A DNA stretch of 64,000 bases from Odontocerum albicorne (Eukaryota > Arthropoda > Insecta > Trichoptera > Odontoceridae): positions 35,101,789 through 35,165,788 of the forward strand of contig OX463847.1 in assembly GCA_949825065.1 (NCBI GenBank), in the 5' to 3' direction. Below are positions 12,016-22,792 of this stretch, piece after piece (within the stretch, counting starts at the first letter, position 1; the number at the start of each line of letters is the position of its first letter). Made by a program: the position numbers and the translations under genes. The notes beneath the pieces were generated by a model that had not been told where the DNA came from, ran no database searches, and saw only the letters and a list, made by a program, of their open reading frames with translations.

Positions 12016-13336
12016 ATCTTCAGGTTCTCAGCCTTTCAATGAAATTACCATTACTAATATTTTTTTCAATTCTTCTAAACGGACAAATTATGGTACGTTA
12101 GTTATCAAGTTTTAGCAACTTGTACACAATGTAACATATATGGGCCACAAGATATCAAAAGAAACAGTTTTTGCCTTCCTACATAGTCACTGAGTTACAG
12201 ACCGAAATCTATTCCCACTACTCTGGATCAGTTATAAGATGAAATAAGACATAAATACGTACATAAAAACATTCGTAGATGAGAAATATTGTCAGTACAT
12301 CGTGTGAGTGAATGACTCCTGTATGAGTGTTTGTATTTCTACAAGCACACTATTTTGACAGCTCCAATATGAGGTTTAAAACACAATTTTCGAAGACTAT
12401 CGGACAGATTAAATATGCCGCAGACGTTGTTGAACTGATTTATAGGGCACTTTCTTTTACTCCATAGCATCTTTCTTAGTCTACGGCCTGATTCAAGGTG
12501 TACATTAGACACGGGTTGCGGAGCAGGTGAGCACATGTGATGCAAGTGCTAAATACATTTGACACATATAGTATTATGACTGCTCACAGTTTCATAGAAA
12601 TGCGTTAGTGTTATTCCTTTCAAATTACATTACGTTTCAAATTTAATTTTTTTTAATAAATTTCAACTGGTTTAATATTATAAGATATATGAAAAAAGGA
12701 CTTGTGTGTCAAAGTGTTAGTATTATTATATTTTATCTTTTGCATCAAATGGTATACATATACGTACACCACTAGCAAACAGGATATAGAAACCAAATAT
12801 AAGAGCTTATCTATACATTAAAAATTTAAGAAGATAGCGTTTTAAAAATGCTCTATACAATGATAGAAAGAAGACATAAAAAAGTACTACTTTGAAGTTG
12901 AAAATTGGGCGAATAAACTTGCTTCGTATTGTTTTTCCGACGAGTATTATACCATTTGGCATTTTTTAGACGGAATATAAAGTATGTTGTGAAATTGGAC
13001 AAGTAAGGCTGGCAAAAATTGTAAAAAGGGATACCAATCCAGTTCTCATGTTATACATAATTGAAAGTTGTGAAAAAAAAACGGATATAATAAATATTAA
13101 TATAACATATTGCTAATTATAGAGCGAAAAATGGAAAACGGGGTAATAATTGCGTGGTTAAATGAATAAGTCACGGTTTCCTCGTGGTGTACATTCACCA
13201 TTACTAAGGCTGTACTAATATACAATGTAGGAGTTTGATCAATCATTCCACTTTTATGCTCCACACTCTGCATTGACTCGGACCTCAACCTTAGAATAAA
13301 TGTAACTCAGCTAACTATGAAGCGAACACTCCTCAC
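12016..13336. other. Intron, no element recognised
   Basis: Non-coding sequence adjacent to the donor site of exon 13337-13621. ORFs at 12339-12545 and 13097-13288 on the minus strand show no known motif and no usable splice context. Confidence 0.4.
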
Positions 13337-13621
13337 CTTCTAACAGGGCTGTTGATAGCCAGCGGTGTGGGCACCCCGAGCGCTTTGATCCTTTGCTGCA
13401 TGGTGGGCGAGGGCCGCTGCGGCTGCATGCCGTGCCCCGCTGCTGCCATGGCCAACTGCTGCTGGCGCGCGTGTTGCTGCTGCTGCAAGTGTTGCTGTTG
13501 CTGCTGCTGCAGGTGTTGCTGTTGTTGTAAGTGTTGCTGTTGCTGCTGGAGTTGTTGCTGCAGCTGCTGCTGGAGTTGCTGTTGCTCTTCGACGCCGTAT
13601 CTCGCGTTAGGGTCCATCGGT
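13337..13621 (-). CDS. Coding exon with Gln/His-rich tract
   Basis: The acceptor is TTTAAATTCTCCAG (plus-strand CTG at 13622-13624) and the donor is GTGAGG (plus-strand CCTCAC at 13331-13336). One split base plus 94 codons plus two split bases; the trailing AG joins the A at 2807 to make an Arg codon, so phase is kept. It encodes PMDPNARYGVEE, a Gln/His-rich tract (about 45 residues), a short Ala/Gly-rich stretch, then QRIKALGVPTPLAINSPVR. The CAG-type tract is broken by CAC and CTG codons, which argues against recent simple-repeat expansion. The plus-strand Cys-rich ORF at 13352-13723 is its antisense shadow. Confidence 0.8.
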
Positions 13622-14174
13622 CTGGAGAATTTAAAACAAATTACAATGTCTTTCAACCTCCATAATGTTAATGCCTTAACTATAAATAATATAAAATATA
13701 ACTATAAAATAGACAAACGCTGAAAAAAAAAAAAAACAACAGCGATCGAGTAAGTTTGTCAGTCCATCATGTGGATTAATGGAGTTTATTTATCAGCAAG
13801 CAGACACCCAAGATTTTGATGACAAAGATATCCAAGTTTTATGCTAATTAATAATAAATTAAAGAAAATTAATTTAATGTGCAAAAATTGTGAAATGTAA
13901 CATACAAAGATTTATAACATACAATATGTAAGTTTATAAAAATATACATATATATTTATAACTATTATACTTAAAAAAAAAAGAATAACAAAATATTGTT
14001 TTTTGACATAAAAAATGTACATGTAATGCAATATTCTTCATCCTGGAATATACTTAAAATAAAGTGTGTGATAGTCTATAAAATTATAAAATTTCATAAA
14101 TTTATTTATTAACTAAATAACTATTGTTTAATCTGATACTATTGCTCCATTCTACTTGTGAATAGTATTGTGGT
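13622..14174. other. Intron, no element recognised
   Basis: AT-rich sequence between the acceptor of exon 13337-13621 and the hAT remnant. No coding or repeat signal beyond short A/T runs. Confidence 0.4.
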
Positions 14175-14608
14175 CAGTGCCGCATTTGTAAAGACGGCAC
14201 CCCTAGGCAGTTAGCAACATGCCTAATTTAAAGAATATTTATCCTTTCCGTTTTGGATAATGATGTGTTTTGCATCACAACAAAACACTACCGTTTACGT
14301 CTTGCTTTCTTCTCCGAAAATGTATCTATAATGTCATTGAAGTTAATATTCCCTGTTATGTCTGTTTCTACTACGAATATGTGTTTAGTATGCATTGTTT
14401 TAGCGTGAATCTTAAATGTTTTTATCATTGAACAGTCGTAGTTATCCTTAGACTTTAAATATGAACTGGAGTGAATGCATTTTTCCATAAAGCATTCATC
14501 TAAATCGTTCTTGTACATATTTTTATAACTTATTTATGAATTTTAGGGCACCTCCTTTGGTGCCCCTAGACGAATGCCTAGGTTTGCCTGTTAGCAAACG
14601 CGGCTCTG
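14175..14608 (-). mobile_element. Internally deleted hAT transposon
   Basis: Imperfect inverted termini: CAGTGCCGCATTTG on the left and, on the minus strand, CAGAGCCGCGTTTG on the right, each followed by a CCTAGGCA-type block. The 8-bp flanks are ATTGTGGT (14167-14174) and GTCGTGGT (14609-14616), six of eight identical, as expected for an old hAT target duplication. At 434 bp it keeps only the 3' part of the transposase gene. Confidence 0.7.
14288..14518 (-). pseudogene. hAT transposase C-terminal fragment
   Basis: A 76-residue ORF inside the hAT element ends ...NFNDIIDTFSEKKARRKR, resembling the extreme C-terminus (IIDxFAxxKARK-type) of Buster/SPIN-like hAT transposases. All catalytic and dimerisation regions are missing. 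The family link rests on this short motif plus the terminal repeats. Confidence 0.5.
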
Positions 14609-14874
14609 GTCGTGGTTAAATGTGTGGGAGATGGTAGAGTAGATTGCTGCACTAAATGGCAAGGATTAATAAAAACAGATGGCAGTATAAAAATCAAACC
14701 ATCGTAGTAAAAAAACGGAATTGTACTCTGTGATTTCCGCTGTCATAGATTGACAACTGTAATTAAAGTCTGCCAGGCATATAAAGTGTTAAATGCACCA
14801 TTAGACTTAAATATATCTTAATATAACAACAGACAATAACTAAAGTTATAAGCTATTTGATTACATTTAATATA

Positions 14875-16213
14875 CGAGGCGTATCCAGAAAGTAAATGTA
14901 CTAAGGCTCTCACGCTCTCACGACTGGATGGATTTTATTTTCGACATGTTAGCTACACTTCCGTGTAGCCTGACCCTTCCCCTCCGCAACGAGACCGGTT
15001 CGAGGTCAGTACGTTGAGAAGTGTCGACGCGACAACACGTTTCGTGAAAAATGTCAATCCAATCTCCCGCCAAGTGCGAAATACGCGGCGTCATCCGTTA
15101 TCTCTTTGGCAGGGAAAACCTCCGGTTGAGGTTTATAATGAGGTGAAAACTGCATATGGTGATAAAGCTATGAATCGTACGAGTGTGTACAAGTGGTGTC
15201 GCGAGTTTAAAAACGGTCGTACGTCTGTGCATGATGATCAGAGGAGCGGAAGATCTTCAATTGTGACTGACGAAATTGTGGAAAAAATCGAAAATGCGCT
15301 CCGTGACGATCGCAGATTGACTGTGGATGAACTTTCTGCGATGTTTCCGCAAATCTCCAGTTCTCTACTACACGAAACCATCACAGAAACCCTCGGATAT
15401 CGGAAACTGTTCGCGAGGTGGGTCCCAAAACAGCTGACAGACCAACACAATTTGAATCGAGTGGAGGCCGGGCAAGAGTTTTTGAGGCGCTGCAAACTCC
15501 ATGGAGATGAATTTCTCCGCTCCATCGTTACTGGAGATGAAACTTGGGTTGCACACTACACGCCTGAAACCAAAAGGCAGTCTCAACAGTGGCGTCACAT
15601 TTCTTCACCCTCCGCCAAAAAGTTCAAAACCACAATTTCAGCCAAGAAAATCATGGCATCCGTGTTTTGGGACTGTCAAGGCATAATTTTAATTGAATAT
15701 ATGCCTCAAGGGGAGACCATCAACTCTGCAAGATACTGTGAGACCCTAAAAAAATTGCGGAGGGCGATTCAGAACAAGAGGAGAGGCATGCTGACAAAGG
15801 GAGCCTGCCTGCTGCACGACAATGCCAGACCACACACGGCCAACGCCACGAAGGTACTGCTCGCCTCGTTTAAATGGGATGTCCTGAACCATCCCGCGCA
15901 TTCCCCTGACCTAGCACCTTCAGATTACTATCTCTTTACCTCCCTGAAGCTGCACATGGGTGGAAAAAGGTTTTCAACCGACGAGGAGGTAAAGGAGGAG
16001 GTGGAGAAGTGGACGGAGGGGTTGGCGGGAAACTACTTCGAGGAAGGCATCAAAAAGTTGATACCCCTCTTCACCACCTGCATTGAGAGGAATGGCGACT
16101 ATGTCGAAAAATAGCTTACATATGTACTATGGTAACCACGTAATCTTTTTGTTTAAATAAAAAAAATTGTAACGTACAAAAATTCAGTACACTTACTTTC
16201 TGGATATGCCTCG
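14875..16213 (+). mobile_element. Mariner element, vertumnana-like group, 1339 bp
   Basis: TA target duplications (14873-14874, 16214-16215) flank 27-bp terminal inverted repeats with two mismatches. The left end starts CGAGGCGTATCCAGAAAGTA and the right end, on the minus strand, starts CGAGGCATATCCAGAAAGTA. It is full length for the family and carries a nearly complete transposase gene. It lies in the intron between exons 16412-16602 and 13337-13621, opposite to the host gene. Confidence 0.92.
15051..16114 (+). pseudogene. Mariner transposase (DD34D), one frameshift near the N-terminus
   Basis: The family start is best placed at the ATG at 15051, which opens MSIQSPAKCEIRGVIRYLF. That frame must shift at about 15105-15130 into the main frame, which runs to the stop at 16112-16114. 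The long open frame (15014-16114, 366 codons) therefore begins with an out-of-frame N-terminus. In that numbering the catalytic residues are D175 (IVTGDETW), D269 (LLHDNARPH) and D304 (APSD), with 34 residues between the last two. The WVPKQL linker (136-141) and HSPDLAP (usual YSPDLAP) are present, and it ends GDYVEK. The core looks intact but the first helix-turn-helix is broken, so it is probably inactive as assembled. Confidence 0.85.
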
Positions 16214-16411
16214 TATTATTTTTGTAAAATCTGATTTTTAAGGATATAATTCTCGATCGTAATATTACCAGTATTTGTTATTTTTCATATAGTGCGCGAG
16301 GGTTAGTATCGAATTTCATCATAAAATTATTTACTATTGATTGTGCTTTCCAAGACAATTATTGAAGATGATATTTTTGAGCTTTCCAAAAGCAGTCTGA
16401 TAAATATATAC

Positions 16412-16602
16412 CTGTTCCTGGAGAGTGGACTATGCCTCTGGTAGTGATGGTGTGGCGGGGGCAGTTCGGCCTGCTGTGGTGGCAGGAAAAAGTTTGACTT
16501 GGAACCGCGCCGCTGCAGAGGCGGGGGTGTGGGCTCACAGTCTGCCGACTGCGTCCCCTGCGGCTCCATGTCTGTGTCGGAGCCTTCTCGACCTGGTGAA
16601 AG
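16412..16602 (-). CDS. Coding exon, Pro/Ser-rich
   Basis: The acceptor ends TGTATGTTTGTGCAG (plus-strand CTG at 16603-16605) and the donor is GTATAT (plus-strand ATATAC at 16406-16411). It starts on a codon boundary and ends with two split bases, which join the first base of exon 13337-13621 to give Arg. It encodes 63 residues: LSPGREGSDTDMEPQ, PTPPPLQRRGSKS (a proline-rich stretch followed by a basic RRGSKS phosphosite-like motif), FFLPPQQAELPPPHHH and QRHSPLSRN. No folded domain is expected. A competing frame (16359-16610) gives a similar ORF but would break phase with the next exon. Confidence 0.75.
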
Positions 16603-16786
16603 CTGCACAAACATACAGAGTTACGGTATTAGTAGAATTGAAAAAAGAGACTAAGGAGAATACAGAAAACAGAGTCTTTATAGGATATAAACATGTAAAA
16701 AAAAATTTATCCATATTCCATCCAAGATGTATTTAAATGAAAAATGGCATCATTTTCAAAATTTCTACACGTAATTGAAAATATCA

Positions 16787-16897
16787 GTAGCCACTACCTT
16801 TATATCTTTACATCTCAGGCAGTAGCCATGACCTTCCTATCTTTACATGTCAGGCAGTAGCCACAACCTTCTTATCTTTACATGTCAGGCAGTAGCC
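16787..16897. repeat. 35-bp tandem repeat, three copies
   Basis: CAGGCAGTAGCCA recurs at 16816, 16851 and 16886, each followed by an ACCTT/CCTT...CTTTACATGTC block; period 35 bp. It is intronic, about 190 bp upstream of exon 16412-16602. Confidence 0.8.
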
Positions 16898-18584
16898 AAG
16901 CGTTGCTTTGTAGTTATTCTTTTGCTTATCAGTAAAATATTTAAGAACGATTTAACTAGTTATCTCTGCAAGTGTACCAAAATGATGAGAGCACATCACA
17001 TTTTGTAATGACATCTGCACATGGATTTCGATAATTTTATTTTAGCTAACCTTGAAGATAAAACAGTCATCTGTAGTTTCCAATAGATGAATTGTTTGAA
17101 AATAATATTATAGTAAAACTATTGTTAAAAATTATAGATGATATAAAGCAGATTAATTTGTCTTACTGATTATTTTTGAAATAATTGTAATTGATTTATA
17201 TAATTATCATTGGAAGCGTAATTATTGATTTATAATAAATATATGAATTATTTAAATTGATTGACCAATTTTTAATATATTTTTGTTCCCTGGCCCGGGA
17301 CGGCTTCTGTCAGATAGAATATGGTCCGCCTAGGTAAAAGTTAGACCATGTCTGGTCTACACAATATAAAAAATAGTTCGGGAATTTCATAAAAAAAGCA
17401 TTTCTAAAGGTATTACAAAAAAAAAATAAGATCATGATTTGCTGACAAAAGTTATAATCTATTTCTAAATAAAAATTATGCAATTGTACGAATTAATAAG
17501 CAAAACAAGAAACATACTTTCAAAACAACTCAAAGATGTTAATTTGTTTGCTTGAACAGTAAGAGAATCCAAATAAAAGTTCCTAAACTTGATAATACTT
17601 AGTTCACTGGTCAAATTTGGGATTCATCATATGTTAAATCAAGAAAATACTGTGCAAAGGAAATATCTGAAAATATAAAATTGTCATTAACACTACAAAT
17701 GAGATTCATTTAGATTAAATTAAACAAAAATAATTCTAATAACATAAATAAAGGTAACATTAAAAATGGTATTTATAAATTACACTAGTGATTTCATTAA
17801 ATTTAAAATATCCCCACAAACAAGCATAACAATAGATTGTCTCTGTACAAAGGGATAAATTGGGCCTGGACAACATGGCATTGTGTGGCAAAATCAGGTT
17901 TCAAAAATTGGTTGTTCACAAGAATAGAAAATATTGATTTTCTTACTATCTCTGTCTATTCTAAGTTCATTGCATCTTGTAAACACCTCGATAACATTAA
18001 ACCTCACATCTTTATAAATATTTCAATTAGATTAGTTTGACAGCTGTCCATGCGTGTGTCCCGTGATCATGAGAGTTTTTTTTAAATTTAAAATCTGTAA
18101 ATATGTAACATAGAGTCAAAACTCAAACCCATTTTGAATGTGTGACTGAACACTTAAAAAAAAAAGAAAGCATAATTTAAGTACATTCGCAACAGTGTTC
18201 TTTTTTAAAATTAGTTGGGGTGAAAAGTTTAAATGGTTAAGTTTTTCTTTTCGATAAACAACGGGACATATAGAAACCTACAAGAACAAGCGGCAAATGA
18301 TTCAAGTACACACACAATGGTGCAGAGCCACTAATTGATCCAAAGTATACGAGATTTTGACAATCTGCTAAATCTCATATTTTTAAGAATAATTTTCTTT
18401 AGATGCTTTCTATCGAGTCTTTGCAATTAAAATAGTAGTCTTTACTACAGCTGGCAATAGTAGAATAAATGCAGCCTACACAGTATAAATTGATTTTATT
18501 TCTAATCAGAAAATAAATTTATTTGCATTACTCATTATTATTTATGTACGATTAAAACAAGTGAAAAATCACATTTAAATTTTT
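16898..18584. other. Intron, no element recognised
   Basis: AT-rich non-coding sequence. The 17837-18040 plus-strand ORF has no recognisable motif. Confidence 0.4.
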
Positions 18585-18588
18585 TTAA

Positions 18589-19369
18589 CACGTTGATCGC
18601 CGGTTTAAATTTTTTTTAACACCTTGATTGAGGTTATATTTAAAATAGTTAAAAAAATGATTATTTGTTTTTTAGTACTATTTGATGGGATAAGTAAGAA
18701 TGTATTGTTTTTGTTTATTTTGATGATTTTTTTACGAGGATTATTGGTTTTTTTGATATGCTGGTCACGGGTGTCCGTTACGGCGCCAATAGATTGATTT
18801 ATTGCAATGCCCCGGGCCGACCATCTATCTCGCTCTACCATGTGCAGGCGACTGTGCGCTAGTTTGTTTTTGGTTAGAACATTGACCATTATTTGTTTCA
18901 ATTTCAATTAGTCACTCTTATGGCAGAATATATGCTATAAATAGAACACTAAAAGTACCAGCTTTTTGCCTTGAATGTCCTTCCGTACCACACTATTGTT
19001 TGAAATGTTTCAATAAAGAACATCGTTATTGCTAAAATTTCATTTTCCGTAATTTTTATAACTTACATAATTTTCATTTTTATATCAATAAAAACACATT
19101 TACGATTTTATAGAAAAGTTGTTTTTTTTTTCATCACATTTGCGAGCCTATATTTTGTGACTTTGAAGAAATATTCTCAGGCCAAGTTGCAGTAATATAC
19201 AGAAGGGCCATCCCGGTCACCGCATATAGAAAAATCCACATAACGAGTGCCCGCTGGCACTATATAACAACTCTAAGGTAGGTCTTTTTTGCCGGTCATC
19301 GGTGACCCCCACGGCACCCTTAAAGCAATTCAGTGCCGGTCACCGGTGACCCCCATGGCGATCAACGTG
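18589..19369 (+). mobile_element. piggyBac-like element, internally deleted, 781 bp
   Basis: TTAA duplications at 18585-18588 and 19370-19373 flank 13-bp inverted termini CACGTTGATCGCC. The right subterminal region repeats a CCGGTCACCGGTGACCCCC-type GC-rich block. TTAA targets and the transposase tail at about 18945-19035 both point to piggyBac. Most of the transposase gene is missing. Confidence 0.85.
18945..19035 (+). pseudogene. piggyBac transposase C-terminal cysteine-rich domain remnant
   Basis: The plus-strand reading KVPAFCLECPSVPHYCLKC, then FNKEHRYC and a stop, matches the CxxC...YCxxCFxxxH pattern of the C-terminal zinc-binding domain of piggyBac transposases. The stretch before it (DHYLFQFQLVTLMAEYML) is degraded. 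The catalytic core is absent. Confidence 0.7.
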
Positions 19370-19373
19370 TTAA

Positions 19374-19904
19374 ATTAATTTATACCTTTAAATTTTTACA
19401 AGTAAATATGCAAAGCATAACTAGCCATATGCCCGTTCTAAGGCAGGGAGTTAACATAAAACAAAATAAAAATTAAAGAAACATATAAAACAAAAAATCA
19501 TAAGTACGAAATAAAGTAAAAAAAATCAGAAATAATAAGTATTAAAAAAAAATCTCCAGAAATGGATAAATAAACAATTATTATATTAAGTTCGTAATTT
19601 CTACATGTCCAAAAGAGACAATTAGAAATTAAATTTTCCATGGTATTCTTGATTTAGAAAAAGAACTTTTCAGATTCTATATTTCTGCAATATGCTACCA
19701 ATCTCACAAAATTTTACAACTTTTTTCTCTTCATATGGCACCCTTCTACATATATGATTGGAGCAGGCAAAAAACTCGCTATTTGTCTTTGCATAGGTTT
19801 GTGACATTACTCCGTGTGAAGAGATAATGAAATTCGCACACGTACTCAGCACTTGCAAGTATTGTTACTAGATGAACTCCTTTACTCGACTGGGACCATT
19901 TTTC
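19374..19904. other. Non-coding stretch right of the piggyBac remnant
   Basis: AT-rich sequence. The minus-strand ORF 19670-19858 has no recognised motif. Confidence 0.35.
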
Positions 19905-19982
19905 ATAGTACCACCATCAAGAGTCGACTCCTAAACTCTCTTGTGGATGTCAAGTGTCTTATTAACTAGGCCATGGAGGTCG
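19905..19982 (-). mobile_element. SINE head fragment
   Basis: On the minus strand the sequence reads GACCTCCATGGCCTAGTTAA then TAAGACACTTGACATCC, the A-box-containing head of the SINE family seen at 55095. The tail is not recognisable. Confidence 0.5.
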
Positions 19983-20389
19983 TTACTATTTCAAGTCGTC
20001 TTTGAAGTCTTATATACAAATATTACATATTACTATCAAAATGTTATATTTCAAAGCTGAATGAATGTAACTTATTACATGTAAAATGCAAGCACTGGTT
20101 TATACTTAATTAATTAGATAATATATTTTCATTAATTACAATGGTAAACATATTGTCATGGAGCGAGATACGAGTATATCTAATATTTTTGATAAAACTG
20201 ATCCAAGGAATTAAGAGATTGTTTTCTTTTATTTACTGAATCATGTGACAGGAAATCCAAAATGGTGGTCGCAGTCACCATAAAAATATTGCCTACGATG
20301 AAAAAAAAAAATAATTGCCATGTTCACATTATTCGCACACTATTGTATGAAGTTTATAAAATATTTCTATTAATTTCAAGTTCCATATA

Positions 20390-20705
20390 GAGTTGATTCC
20401 TGGACACTGAAATTCACAATGACAAAACTGAAGCTGTTGACAGCATCCTTATGCTCCATATCCATTGCACAAAGGAAAAGACATTTGAAGAGGTCTTTCC
20501 TATAATGGATACCAACATACAAGAGAAAAATAAAATACCTTGAACAAATCTTGCATGACTCTAAATATAGTCACATTCAACTGATTTTGGAAGGAAATGA
20601 AGCATAATAATATTATCTAATGAACTGGTCATTTAAGAGTGTTATAGCCAACTTCTAAATCTAAAGACCGTACAAGGAGTAAGACTTTTCCATCATTAGA
20701 CTTGT
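20390..20705 (+). mobile_element. Decayed LINE ORF2 C-terminal region
   Basis: Across frames the translation gives VDSWTLKFTMTKKLEA, IMDTN, YLEQILHDSKYSHIQLILEG and SVIAN. These follow the order of the C-terminal LINE reverse-transcriptase segment that is better preserved on the minus strand at 42420-42800 (FKMW..RML ... YLGHVLR ... IIQGKIEG). Multiple stops and frameshifts. Confidence 0.55.
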
Positions 20706-20979
20706 TTGGTAATACTAACATGCATAGACAGATAGCAATAACTTTATTGAAGAACTCTGAACCAGACTAAGATCATTTATTTTTTGGTGTCATTGGGAAT
20801 CTATTACGAAAGACAAGAATCTTACCGACTAGGTCACAGAGTAAATGGAGGTTGCAGAGTAAATGGAGGAATTCAAATAGATGAAAAGGATAACTGTGAG
20901 ATAACATCTAAAGAAAGGGCATTCTAAGACAAAAGGACTACAGAGTCCACTGTTAAAAAGTTAAATAGTCACTTCTCAC

Positions 20980-21060
20980 TCATATATATCTTATTGATAA
21001 AGACATTGTTTTTTATATATATCTTATTGATAAAGAAATTATGTCTTTATCAATCAGATA
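20980..21060. repeat. AT-rich inverted repeat
   Basis: TCTTATTGATAAAGACATTG near 21000 and TCTTATTGATAAAGAAATTA near 21027 are direct copies; ATGTCTTTATCAATCAGATA at about 21042 is their inverted partner, giving a possible hairpin. Confidence 0.6.
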
Positions 21061-21219
21061 TATTTAAAAAAACAATATTTAAGTTTACATAGGACAAACT
21101 GTGACATTTTTGCTCTCTCCTGTAAAGTTACTCACATGGAGTTACGTGTTCTTATAGTTAGGCCAATGATATCCTATATATGTGTACTTATTTAATTTTT
21201 TACCTCAAAAAATTCTTAC

Positions 21220-21451
21220 TAGATCATCGGTAGTAACTTGGATACTTGACATTCTCTTGATATTCATCCCAATGCTTTCTTTTAGGAGAAGTAGATTTAG
21301 GGATTTCGCGATCGTAATTTCGTGGCCACTTCTCCCTGGGAAGTGTGACTGTTTTGGGTCTATCTTGACTATATCTATCTGGTGATAATTTGTCATCATA
21401 ATTCCGTGCCGACACATATGAGGTTGAATCACTATCGCACAAATCACAACA
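21220..21451 (-). CDS. Candidate alternative exon or alternative C-terminus
   Basis: The strong acceptor TTTTTTGTTCTCGCAG (plus-strand CTG at 21452-21454) opens on a codon boundary, compatible with the phase-0 end of exon 22266-22440. The frame encodes 75 charged residues: CCDLCDSDSTSYVSARNYDD, then KLSPDRYSQDRPKTV, LPREKWPRNYDREIP and YPSYYR before TGA at 21224-21226. A good donor (GTAAGA, plus-strand TCTTAC at 21214-21219) lies just after that stop. A weak in-phase donor (GTCAAG) exists at 21245-21250 and would make a 201-nt cassette. So it is either an alternative C-terminus, a cassette exon or a non-productive exon. The low-complexity composition resembles the tails encoded by neighbouring exons. 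Confidence 0.5.
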
Positions 21452-21939
21452 CTGCGAGAACAAAAAATTTAATATATCTTTTTTACTACTTTTAAGATGG
21501 TTATAAAAGTTTTTTTTTTGGATCAACATTACAAATATGAGGACCATTCATATAAAAATATCATTTGATTCTTGGAGGTTTCTGGAAAATAGCAACATGC
21601 ATAAATTCTGTCTGAGGTTAGCATTGTTTTTTTTTTTTTCAAAAATTATTTCTATTAAAAATTTTATTTATTGAATAACACTGTATAAATTCCATCCCTT
21701 CTTAGTTTTCAATAGTTTCAAAGAAAAAATAATGTATGATGCAAAATAAACTTATAGAAAGGGTCAATCTTCATACATAATGTTTTTTTGAGGTGTTTCT
21801 CTCATGGTTAATGTGTATAGCCTCAAATATAATGAAAGAGCAAGTAAAAGCCCAGGCAGATTCCACTTCAGAAACTACTAAATTATCCAGACCTGTTTCA
21901 CTATATCAGACGTTTATTATATGTATTCCACTTTTGTTA

Positions 21940-22113
21940 TATACAATACAACCTGGCGGGCCTATCTATGGGGTAATCTCTTCCAACTAACCAGAAATGT
22001 TTTGAAGAAGTCTTAAGTGAAATCCTTTTTTTTAAATTTGAGTTGCAACAGGAAAAAAACCTGCGACCCCCAGATCGGAAGACAGGTGTCTTACCAATTA
22101 GGCTATGGAGGAG
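21940..22113 (-). mobile_element. tRNA-derived SINE
   Basis: On the minus strand: CTCCATAGCCTAATTGGTAA then GACACCTGTCTTCCGATC, a degraded B box region (GGTCGCAGGTTTTTTTCC), and the tail TGGTTAGTTGGAAGAGATTA followed by CCCC. It lies in the same orientation as the host gene, in its intron. Confidence 0.7.
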
Positions 22114-22265
22114 TTGATTGTAATACAAGTGGAAACTTTTAATGTTGTTACTAATGGAGGACAACAAAAAATAAATAATTCTATGAATGAACCTCTAACA
22201 TAATTCACAAATTATCTACAGACAATATGATAAAATAATGTACAAGCACAAGGGGTAAGACTAAC

Positions 22266-22440
22266 CTTATTATATTGAGCATGCTGTGCACTGGAGGTAG
22301 GTCGGTGCGCACTGCCATTGTTGTCGGCCGTGTAGACCTTTACCTGGCTGCCGCTGTTTGGGCTGATGGTGCTGATAGCCGAGGGGACGACGCCCCCACC
22401 CCCGCAGCGCTTCTGCGAGGCGCGGGACATTCTTTGCAGG
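22266..22440 (-). CDS. Most upstream recognised exon of the host gene
   Basis: The acceptor ATTATGTTTCCAG (plus-strand CTG at 22441-22443) and donor GTTAGT (plus-strand ACTAAC at 22260-22265) bound one split base plus 58 codons, ending on a codon boundary that fits exon 16412-16602. It encodes LQRMSRASQKRCGGGGVV, then PSAISTISPNSGSQVKVY and AHRPTSSAQHAQYNK. It is Ser/Gly-rich and probably disordered. The preceding exon was not found between here and the N gap, so the rest of the gene lies in or beyond the gap. The gene identity is unknown. Confidence 0.7.
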
Positions 22441-22443
22441 CTG

Positions 22444-22792
22444 GAAACATAATACGTGTTACTAATGTCGAGATAGGCAACATTGATTCTTAGATACAGG
22501 CACCACATGAAGTCATGCTCGTCGATTGCACACTGATGCAGTAAGTTAAAATTACGCAGTAAATTAAAAACCATTTTTTGTTTCTCATCATAAATTGATT
22601 CGTTATTTTTCCTATCATCAATTTGTGTATGTATATACAAGGAGAGAGATTTCTCGTAACGTTTAAAGAGTAACATCCAAGCATACCCATTAAAAAATGT
22701 GCGATTGAGTCATGGGTAAAATACTTGAATTAAAAATTCCGTAGAAATTTCTTTTGGACTTACTCAACTATCACGAGTTCTGGATTCCTTAC
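22444..22792. other. Intron left of the assembly gap
   Basis: No exon with convincing splice sites. The 22490-22690 ORF on the minus strand has AT-driven composition and reads through the acceptor of exon 22266-22440. Confidence 0.4.

Noticed and set aside
12339..12545. Minus-strand ORF as an extra exon of the host gene
   Set aside because: No convincing acceptor or donor in phase, and inclusion would disrupt the in-phase join between exons 13337-13621 and 2261-2807.
13352..13723. Cysteine-rich 123-codon ORF on the plus strand
   Set aside because: The cysteines come from TGC/TGT codons antisense to the CAG/CAA glutamine tract of the minus-strand exon.
21205..21447. Alternative frame of the candidate exon
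   Set aside because: The frame starting at 21451 keeps phase with the upstream exon and has a Ser/Asp/Arg-rich composition like neighbouring exons; the other frame has neither.
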